Positions 58,580 to 64,000 of a stretch of 64,000 nt of DNA are shown one piece after another. This stretch comes from Laspinema sp963821735 (GTDB lineage: Bacteria > Cyanobacteriota > Cyanobacteriia > Cyanobacteriales > Laspinemataceae). The notes beneath the pieces were generated by a model, which was not told the DNA's origin, did no database searches, and worked only from the letters and a program-made list of their open reading frames with translations. The DNA lies in the NCBI GenBank assembly GCA_963821735.1, contig CAWGFK010000027.1:186001-250000 (forward strand). The letters run 5' to 3'. Every line of letters begins with the position of its first letter. Positions within the stretch are counted from its first letter, which is position 1. The translations under genes were made by a program, and so were the position numbers.

Positions 58580-58762
58580 ATGGACAAAACCCCGATTATG
58601 AACGCACAACCTCAATCTCTCCAGACCCCCACAACTCCGCCTCCCCAGACTGAATTAGAAAAAGTGTCCCAGGATTTCGGTCGGGCTTTAGTGGTGTACT
58701 TAGCCTGGAAATCCGCCGGGTTACTCGACCCGGAAGCCACCTGCTCTCGCCCACAACCGTAG
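58580..58762 (+). CDS. Small protein, unknown function
   Basis: 60 residues: a Pro/Thr/Gln-rich start and an amphipathic segment ELEKVSQDFGRALVVYLAWK, then SAGLLDPEA. The helical half looks conserved-type coding sequence, but I do not know the family. MNAQPQSLQ at 58598 is an alternative start. Confidence 0.45.
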   Translation: MDKTPIMNAQPQSLQTPTTPPPQTELEKVSQDFGRALVVYLAWKSAGLLDPEATCSRPQP

Positions 58763-58868
58763 TAATCTGCAATACATTAAAACAAGACTGACTCATCACC
58801 TTTTGTAGATTATTGTAGGGGTAATTCATGAATTATCCCTACAGTTTGGCGCGTTCTTTAAGATTAAG

Positions 58869-58955
58869 CCCTAAATGTAGAGACGAGCAAGGGAATCGCC
58901 TCTACATTTTCTACATTTAGGGTAAATTTTCAAAACTGGCGTAAGTCTTGCCCTA
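58869..58955. repeat. GTAGAG hairpin repeat with CGTAAGTC tail
   Basis: CCCTAAATGTAGAGACGAGC to CGCCTCTACATTTTCTACAT and TTAGGG form nested stems, and the tail CAAAACTGGCGTAAGTCTTG follows. The combination is the same as at 1191-1262. Confidence 0.7.
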
Positions 58956-59028
58956 CAGAGTTGCGCGATCGCAAGTCTATTGTACCGCCTTCCCCGAAGT
59001 CATACCAGAGGGGGTCATGCATCAGCTA

Positions 59029-59128
59029 ATACCAAATCCGGGTATGAAAAGTCGTTTTTATGGAGTAGCCTGCGTAGGCAGGCTTTGTCCGTATAGCCTC
59101 CGGGCTTGAGCCTGTGGGTTTTTATAGA
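59029..59128. repeat. Repeat family 3, intergenic copy
   Basis: ATACCAAATCCGGGTATGAA, AAAGTCGTTTTTATGGAGTA, GCCTGCGTAGGCAGGCTTTG, then GTATAGCCTCCGGGCTTGAG. Reverse-oriented counterpart of 32631-32746 and of the in-gene copy at 38873-38933. Confidence 0.7.
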
Positions 59129-59134
59129 CTGCCG

Positions 59135-59248
59135 CTGTCAAGGTGGTAAATTTAATGACGAAAAATCGTTATTTCTTGTAGGGGCGCAATGCTTGCGCCC
59201 TCCGGAGGGCGCAAGCATTGCGCCCCTACAAATCAATACACCTTGACG
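59135..59248. mobile_element. MITE-like element, copy C (inverted)
   Basis: CTGTCAAGGTGGTAAATTTA at the left and CACCTTGACG at the right, with the GTAGGGGCGCAATGCTTGCG hairpin inside. It is in inverted orientation to copies A, B and D. Its outer flanks (TTTTTATAGACTGCCG and AGGCTCGTTTTTATAGAC) recur around copy D. Confidence 0.8.
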
Positions 59249-59300
59249 AGGCTCGTTTTTATAGACCTTTAATAACCGAATTCCGTATGAAAACCCAAAC

Positions 59301-59327
59301 AAAAGCCCCCATTGATGGGGGCTTTTT
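59301..59327. terminator. Terminator hairpin
   Basis: AAAAGCCCCCAT (59301-59312) and ATGGGGGCTTTT (59315-59326) form a 12-bp stem with flanking A and T runs. It could end the minus-strand small gene at 59399-59551. Confidence 0.8.
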
Positions 59328-59398
59328 CACGCTTGAAAGGGTTAAATATTAGTAAATACAATGCAATTAACAGCCTGGGACTGCCAGGGTAGCAGGGT

Positions 59399-59551
59399 TT
59401 AGAGTGTCCAGCTTGCTTCGTGGAGGCGATGCTTCCTAAAACTGGCGCGGATGTGGCTGGAATAGCTCAGTGCTCGCAGGAACTGTTCAGCTAATTCTTT
59501 GATGGAGTTCGACAGGGGTCGAGATGTGGTCGTTTGAGTGTCATTTTCCAT
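59399..59551 (-). CDS. Small 50-residue protein
   Basis: MENDTQTTTSRPLSNSIKEL, then AEQFLRALSYSSHIRASFRK and HRLHEASWTL. Basic and helical, no membrane segment. A purine-rich AAGAGGATCA lies before the ATG. Followed by the terminator at 59301-59327. Family unknown. Confidence 0.55.
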   Translation of the reverse strand: MENDTQTTTSRPLSNSIKELAEQFLRALSYSSHIRASFRKHRLHEASWTL

Positions 59552-59804
59552 GACTTGATCCTCTTTTTCTGGATAGGGGTTGGCAGAGTTGTCGAGTTCT
59601 AACCATCCTAGTTCTAGCTTACATCACCCTAGACCATTTATTAACAGAGAATTGATAACCACCTGAAAATGGGAAACAGGATAGGATTTCTACTCAACAG
59701 TTATATTGTCCCATTTTTTGACAAGGTAGCCGGTGATGATATCGGGTAGAACTGGGTGATACTTTCGCCCATCAGAGGCGATCGCGATCACAGGTTCAAG
59801 GGGT

Positions 59805-59927
59805 TTAGGCAACCCGCATCAATAGCACTAGGTCACTTTCGACCGTAGGCTGAGGCGGGGGTGAGGTTTCCGAAGGGACGGAATTCGACTCAGGAGATTT
59901 TTGAAAGAAGTAGGTGATAATTTCCAT
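59805..59927 (-). CDS. Possible 40-residue protein
   Basis: MEIITYFFQKSPESNSVPSE, a Pro/Thr middle, then ESDLVLLMRVA. No family known. Supported only by an open frame and plausible composition. Confidence 0.3.
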   Translation of the reverse strand: MEIITYFFQKSPESNSVPSETSPPPQPTVESDLVLLMRVA

Positions 59928-60145
59928 GATAGATGCGTTTTTTAGCTCGATGAATCAACTATGAGCCATCAGGGAAACTACTGAGGAGAGCTTGTGGCAG
60001 TCTTTAAATTGGTTTTTTCATCTTCCCAGTGCAACGGTTTCAACCCTGCCAACACCCTTGAAACAGTGGACAGTTGGAAAAGTGGCGATCGCATCCGAAC
60101 TAGGATAAAATACTGAGTGTTACTGCCGCCTTTCCCCAATCCCTC

Positions 60146-60538
60146 ATGGTTCTATCTGACTCCTCCACTGCTCATCCTGGGCCAGACCCGGCTCACAATC
60201 ACGATTCTGAAGGGTTCCACACCCACCCCAGTCCCGATCACGACTCAGGCAGCCACGCCCATGTTCACGTTCACAGCGAAGAGTCCCTGCGTCGCCTCGT
60301 CAATCGCCTCTCTCGCATTGAAGGCCATATCCGGGGCATTAAAACAATGGTTCAGGAAAGCCGTCCCTGTCCGGAAGTCCTCTTACAAGTGGCTGCCGTT
60401 CGCGGTGCACTCGATCGCGTCGCCCGCATCGTCCTGGACGAACACCTCACTGAATGCCTCGCCCGGGCAGCCAAAGAGGGTCATATCGAAGACGAAATCG
60501 AAGAACTCAAGGCCGCCCTCGATCGCTTTCTGCCCTAG
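60146..60538 (+). CDS. inrS: InrS-like CsoR/RcnR-family metal sensor
   Basis: 130 residues. The N-terminal 43 residues are His/Asp rich (HVHVHS). The helical core follows: LRRLVNRLSRIEGHIRGIKT, then Cys75 in RPCPEVLLQ, His100 and Cys104 in VLDEHLTEC, with the CsoR C-x24-H-x3-C spacing. The sequence closely follows Synechocystis InrS, the Ni(II) sensor that represses the nrsD exporter and releases DNA when nickel binds. No nickel exporter gene is adjacent here. The start at 60146 (MVLSDSSTAHP) has no clear ribosome site. Confidence 0.88.
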   Translation: MVLSDSSTAHPGPDPAHNHDSEGFHTHPSPDHDSGSHAHVHVHSEESLRRLVNRLSRIEGHIRGIKTMVQESRPCPEVLLQVAAVRGALDRVARIVLDEHLTECLARAAKEGHIEDEIEELKAALDRFLP

Positions 60539-60562
60539 CCACCACCGAGCGTTAGTGTAGCT

Positions 60563-60922
60563 TTAGAGTAAAATCGTTTCAATCGAGCTACTCACTAACG
60601 CTAAAGCCAGCGCCCCAAAAATAGCCGTCGTGATGCCTTTCTCCAACCGAAAACCAGGAACCACACGGGCAGCCAGGGCAAAGATGAGTACATTCATCAC
60701 AAAGGCGAATAACCCAGACAATAAGCCCAATGTCACCAAATTTGGGATGAAAAATACGGCTTTGAGTAGGGGTAAAATCAGCACATTTAATCCGCCCAAC
60801 GCTGCCGCAGCCATCAGCGCTTTTGGGGGACTATCAATCTGAATCCCCAAGGGCAATCGAGAAATCAACAGCAAGCTACTAAACGTAACTAACCAGGCAA
60901 TCAGAATATCTACGAGTTGCAT
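60563..60922 (-). CDS. Phage holin IV-like membrane protein
   Basis: 119 residues, four membrane helices: ILIAWLVTFSSLLLISRLPL, ALMAAAALGGLNVLILPLLK, LVTLGLLSGLFAFVMNVLIF and AIFGALALALVSSSIETILL. This matches the mycobacterial-type 4TM holin superfamily, common in cyanobacterial chromosomes and not evidence of a prophage. Function in the host is unknown. Convergent with the InrS-like gene. Confidence 0.85.
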   Translation of the reverse strand: MQLVDILIAWLVTFSSLLLISRLPLGIQIDSPPKALMAAAALGGLNVLILPLLKAVFFIPNLVTLGLLSGLFAFVMNVLIFALAARVVPGFRLEKGITTAIFGALALALVSSSIETILL

Positions 60923-61119
60923 TGTTATATTTTCCTTTAAAGTAACAGAGTCAAATTTTCACTCTCTTACCTTATCTCTTCCTCCGGTGCTTTGACCTCT
61001 GCTTTAAGATATAACTCTCTCTCTGCCAAAAGGTGATTATAGCGGTTCCCCCAGTTATTCCCGTAGATTTTGGGGAGTATTCTGGAATCCAGTACGGATA
61101 GGTCTATAAAAACGAGCCT

Positions 61120-61353
61120 CGTCAAGGTGTATTTGTAGGGGTTTGGTCTGATCACCCTCAACGGGTGTAGGGGTTTGGTCTGATCACCCTCAACGGGTGT
61201 AGGGGTTTGGTCTGATCACCCTCAAGGGATGTAATGCGATCGCCCCAAAAAGAGATCTGACCAAACCCCTAACATTAGGGCAGAAGAGGGTTTGGTGACC
61301 AAACCCCTACCAGAAACAGCGATTTTTCGTTATTAAATTTACCACCTTGACAG
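61120..61353. mobile_element. MITE-like element, copy D with 32-bp tandem repeats
   Basis: CGTCAAGGTGTATTTGTAGG at the left and TTTACCACCTTGACAG at the right. Three tandem 32-bp units lie at 61134-61228, each TGTAGGGGTTTGGTCTGATC plus ACCCTCAACGGG. GGTTTGGTGACCAAACCCCT follows as a hairpin. The outer flanks mirror those of copy C. Confidence 0.8.
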
Positions 61354-61442
61354 CGGCAGTCTATAAAAACTAGCCCTGTAGGACTGATGGACTGGTTTGA
61401 TGCCGGTTGATTTTTTGGGCCTCATGAGTGACCCGCGAGGAC

Positions 61443-63083
61443 TTAGACAGAACTTTTCCTTGTACGTTTCACGGTCCAGTAATCCAGCCCAACACCGATC
61501 GCCGCTAGTCCCCAGAACCCAAATAATAACCAATCACCCCATCGCACATACAGGGTTTGAGTTTGGCGTCGGTAAATCGTATCTGCATGAATTTGATAGG
61601 TATTCTGTTCGGAAATCCAGAGGGTTTTGCCTTGGGGATTGACGATCGCGGAATAACCTGTATTGGTTGCCCGAACTGCCCAGCGATCGGTCTCGATCGC
61701 CCGCATCACATCTTGAGCATGATGTTGCTCCATCATGGTTGCGGTATAATGAGCATCATTAGACGCACTTAGGATAAACTCCCCTCCGGCTGCTGCTTGT
61801 CGTCGAAACAGTTCAGAAAAGGCGGAATCATAACAAATCCCGGCGATCGCTCGTCCGAAGGGTGTATCAAACACTTGGTCCGGTTTCCCCGCTACTAACC
61901 GTGCCTCTAACGGCGATAACCTCGCCACAATTTTACCAAAAATTTCCTCAAACGGAATATATTCTCCCAAAGGAACCAGCTTGGTTTTATCGTACCGGCT
62001 AAAGGTTTCTCCATCGGGAGTCACCGTCACTAAACTATTGGTAAAATTGCCCTCTTGACTGCCAAAGGTTCCCACCCAAGCTATTGCATTATAATCCCGA
62101 ATCGTTTGATAAAAAGAACTGTAACGGATATTTTCTGGCGTCCATAAATAGGGAAATGCAGTTTCCGGAATCAAGATGCCATCGACTCCCGCCTCGGCTA
62201 ACTCTTGATAGCCGGTGGTATATCCCTGCAAGGCGCGACGCCATCCCTGGGAATCAAACTTAATCTCATTGGGAATATTCCCTTGAATAATGCCAACGGT
62301 TAGGGCAGTTTCCGGAGATTGGGTCAGGGGACGATTGTAGAGGACTAATCCAATTCCATGTAAAATTATAAATAAAATAAGCGCAAAAGCTAATAATAAA
62401 CCTCCGGTTCGGTTGAGAGATGTTCGGTCAGACTTGAAGGATAGAATGGCTTCAGCAATCAACCCATTGATGATAACGATCGCCCCGGTAATGGTAGTCG
62501 GACCCGATAGCTGTCCCAGGTGCAAAATGACTAAGTTTTGGTGACTTTGGGTAAAGGCGAGGGCAGTCCACCAGAGATTTCCGGCACTCCATAAGGCTTC
62601 TAAACTACACCAAATGGCAGTGGCGATCGCCACCCGGACCCAGGGAGAAGGAGAATATCCAGAAACTTGTGTAAATAGGCGAGTAATTGCGGTCAGAATA
62701 ACAGCCCAAAGGGTGACTAATGCCGCACCCCAGAGGGTGATAAAGCTCCAACAAAAGCAGGCGATCGCCAAACTTGCCAGCCAAGGAACCCCCAACCAAG
62801 TCATCGGATGAATTCCAGTAATCCAAAACAAGGCGATGCCGTGATATCCGATTCCCCATAATAAGGGCAATCCTAAAAATTTCCAGTGAAAGATTCGCTG
62901 AGGTTTCGATGGATTTTCGCCGCTTTTGACCAGAAGAATCCACAGGGGAACTAAGGCAATCCAAGCCAAGGGCCAAGCATTAACCGGGGCCGGAGTTAAT
63001 CCCATCAAAATACCAGAGAACAAGGCGGCGGCCAATCTCCAAAAATTGTTTGATTTTAAAGCAATTTTGAGCGTATTAAACAC
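61443..63083 (-). CDS. lnt: Apolipoprotein N-acyltransferase
   Basis: 546 residues. Adds the third acyl chain to lipoproteins at the inner membrane. Six or so N-terminal helices (LFSGILMGLTPAPVNAWPLA, VPWLASLAIACFCWSFITLW, GLLLAFALILFIILHGIGLV) precede a nitrilase-like periplasmic domain from about residue 265. The catalytic triad is Glu in LIPETAFPYLW, Lys in RYDKTKLVPLGEY and Cys in GICYDSAFSEL. A final helix, WLLFGFWGLAAIGVGLDYWT, closes the protein. Intact. Confidence 0.94.
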   Translation of the reverse strand: MFNTLKIALKSNNFWRLAAALFSGILMGLTPAPVNAWPLAWIALVPLWILLVKSGENPSKPQRIFHWKFLGLPLLWGIGYHGIALFWITGIHPMTWLGVPWLASLAIACFCWSFITLWGAALVTLWAVILTAITRLFTQVSGYSPSPWVRVAIATAIWCSLEALWSAGNLWWTALAFTQSHQNLVILHLGQLSGPTTITGAIVIINGLIAEAILSFKSDRTSLNRTGGLLLAFALILFIILHGIGLVLYNRPLTQSPETALTVGIIQGNIPNEIKFDSQGWRRALQGYTTGYQELAEAGVDGILIPETAFPYLWTPENIRYSSFYQTIRDYNAIAWVGTFGSQEGNFTNSLVTVTPDGETFSRYDKTKLVPLGEYIPFEEIFGKIVARLSPLEARLVAGKPDQVFDTPFGRAIAGICYDSAFSELFRRQAAAGGEFILSASNDAHYTATMMEQHHAQDVMRAIETDRWAVRATNTGYSAIVNPQGKTLWISEQNTYQIHADTIYRRQTQTLYVRWGDWLLFGFWGLAAIGVGLDYWTVKRTRKSSV

Positions 63084-63135
63084 GGTTATCTATCTAAAAC
63101 TTTGCTGTTGTTTACTAATAGTAATTTTTTACAAA

Positions 63136-63160
63136 GAAAGCGAGCATTTAGCTCGCTTTC
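63136..63160 (-). terminator. Terminator downstream of gyrA
   Basis: GAAAGCGAGC (63136-63145), loop ATTTA, GCTCGCTTTC (63151-63160). On the minus strand it is followed by TTTGTAAAAAATTAC. A second hairpin (CAACCGGCAGG/CCTGTCGGTTG, about 63189-63221) lies closer to gyrA. Confidence 0.7.
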
Positions 63161-63245
63161 TCTATTACGAAATGATGGAAATTTGCTACAACCGGCAGGG
63201 TCAAAAACCTGTCGGTTGTGACAACTTCTAACAGTTCAGAGGAGT

Positions 63246-64000
63246 TTAATTTTCCTCGTCGCTTCCGTTGTCGGTGGTGAGGTCATCTTCCTCACCAGAT
63301 ACGGTGACTACATCAACTCCAACTTCCATTTCCAAGTCGATCGCGTTCTCGGAGGTGAGGTCATCTTCTTCGCCAGATGCGGGAACTAACGCCACTCCGG
63401 CGATCGCATCGGAGGAATCGAGACGCTGAACTCGCACCCCTCGGGCCGATCGCGACTGAGAAGAAATCGCCTTACTCGCCTGCCGAATGATAATCCCGCG
63501 ATTGGTCACAATCATCAACTCATCATCTTCATTGACGATTCGCAAGGCCGCCAAACGGTCTTTTTCATTGCGGAATTTAATCGCACAAACGCCTTTTCCG
63601 GCCCGTCGTTGTAGGCGGAATTGCGTCACCGGAACCCGTTTACCAAACCCGCCGGTGGTCACGACCAAAGCCCAAGGACCCGGATAAGAAGAGGTTTCGG
63701 CAATGTTCTCTTCTTCCCCTTCGGTTTCCTCAGTTTGCAGATCCGTTTCTTCCTGTTCGAGTTCGATATCGAGTTCTGCATCAAGTTCTACATCGAGTTC
63801 GAGGTTTTCATCCTCGATCGCCTCTTCCATTGCAGCAGTCACTTGAGAGGGAAGCACATCCATGCTAATAATATTGTCCCCTTTACGGAGGTTCATGGAT
63901 TTCACCCCTCGCGTGGCCCGACCGAGAGGACGCAGTTGTTTATGATCCGCTTTGAAATGAATCGCCATTCCCTTGGCAGAACCGATGATAATGGTATCTT
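63246..64000 (-). CDS. gyrA: DNA gyrase subunit A, C-terminal part (runs off window)
   Basis: The frame stays open to the window edge (DTIIIGSAKGMAIHF) and ends at 63246. The C-terminal beta-propeller repeats are visible: RPLGRATRGVKSMNLRKGDN, VTQFRLQRRAGKGVCAIKF and RSARGVRVQRLDSSDAIAGV. This domain wraps DNA for negative supercoiling. An acidic insert of about 60 residues (ELDVELDAELDIELEQEETD onward) separates two blades, and a second acidic tail ends the protein (SGEEDDLTTDNGSDEEN). Assigned as gyrA rather than parC because cyanobacteria normally have one such subunit. Confidence 0.85.
   Translation of the reverse strand, partial: DTIIIGSAKGMAIHFKADHKQLRPLGRATRGVKSMNLRKGDNIISMDVLPSQVTAAMEEAIEDENLELDVELDAELDIELEQEETDLQTEETEGEEENIAETSSYPGPWALVVTTGGFGKRVPVTQFRLQRRAGKGVCAIKFRNEKDRLAALRIVNEDDELMIVTNRGIIIRQASKAISSQSRSARGVRVQRLDSSDAIAGVALVPASGEEDDLTSENAIDLEMEVGVDVVTVSGEEDDLTTDNGSDEEN

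Noticed and set aside
60563..60922. Prophage indicated by a holin-like gene
   Set aside because: No other phage genes are nearby; four-helix proteins of this kind are common chromosomal genes in cyanobacteria.
1..64000. tRNA, rRNA or riboswitch genes
   Set aside because: I found no cloverleaf with a T-loop GTTCGAATC-type core or known riboswitch core by reading; a covariance-model scan would be needed to exclude divergent ones.

Overview
The window reads as chromosomal DNA of a filamentous cyanobacterium, probably Oscillatoriales-like (inference). Support: very frequent HIP1-type GCGATCGC palindromes, a KGK-domain protein, a fibrillin/PAP protein, an InrS-type nickel sensor with a His-rich N-terminus, PAS-rich hybrid kinases and several families of intergenic palindromic repeats. 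No rRNA or tRNA gene was recognised.

Layout. 0-2.4 kb: end of an unknown gene, a two-repeat protein, a HTH-family gene cut off by a palindromic repeat, a RelB/RelE-like toxin-antitoxin pair, and a VapB-like antitoxin with only a stub of its VapC toxin. 2.5-8.7 kb: a badly decayed TPR-CHAT (caspase-like) gene, a broken small gene, an Rpn-type nuclease gene with a tandem copy of its tail, and a broken membrane-anchored gene; together they resemble a decayed CHAT-based conflict system. 9-13.3 kb: a coiled-coil protein and a tandem-AAA ATPase, apparently one about 890-aa protein split by one missing base. 13.6-17 kb: zinc uptake genes znuA-znuC and znuB with an SmtB-type ArsR regulator between them. 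17-19.2 kb: the agmatine-to-putrescine pair aguB/aguA. 19.3-30 kb: pepP, a disrupted hybrid kinase, a KGK protein, small ORFs, a fibrillin and msrB. 30.2-32.4 kb: four secreted proteins, two with curlin-like Gly/Asn/Gln motifs. 32.9-41 kb: a minus-strand saccharide cluster with two glycosyltransferases, a B12-binding radical SAM protein, a glycosidase-epimerase fusion, an epimerase and an AI-2E-type permease. 43-47 kb: an intact 1387-aa multi-PAS hybrid kinase. 47.6-54.4 kb: a type I-C CRISPR locus (cas5c-cas8c-cas7, array, cas3) without cas4/cas1/cas2. 55-64 kb: GH31 glucosidase, L,D-transpeptidase, small ORFs, InrS-like regulator, a holin-like membrane protein, lnt and the 3' part of gyrA.

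Two themes cut across the window. Many otherwise well conserved genes (msrB, znuA, aguA, AAA ATPase, rSAM, GH31, cas genes) carry single-base frameshifts, and where I could place the shift it often falls in a short homopolymer; residual sequencing error is at least as likely as decay, except in the TPR-CHAT gene, which is far more damaged. Second, at least three repeat families occur, including a MITE-like element with TGTCAAGGTG terminal inverted repeats and a repeat that lies in frame inside the glycosidase-epimerase fusion as its linker.
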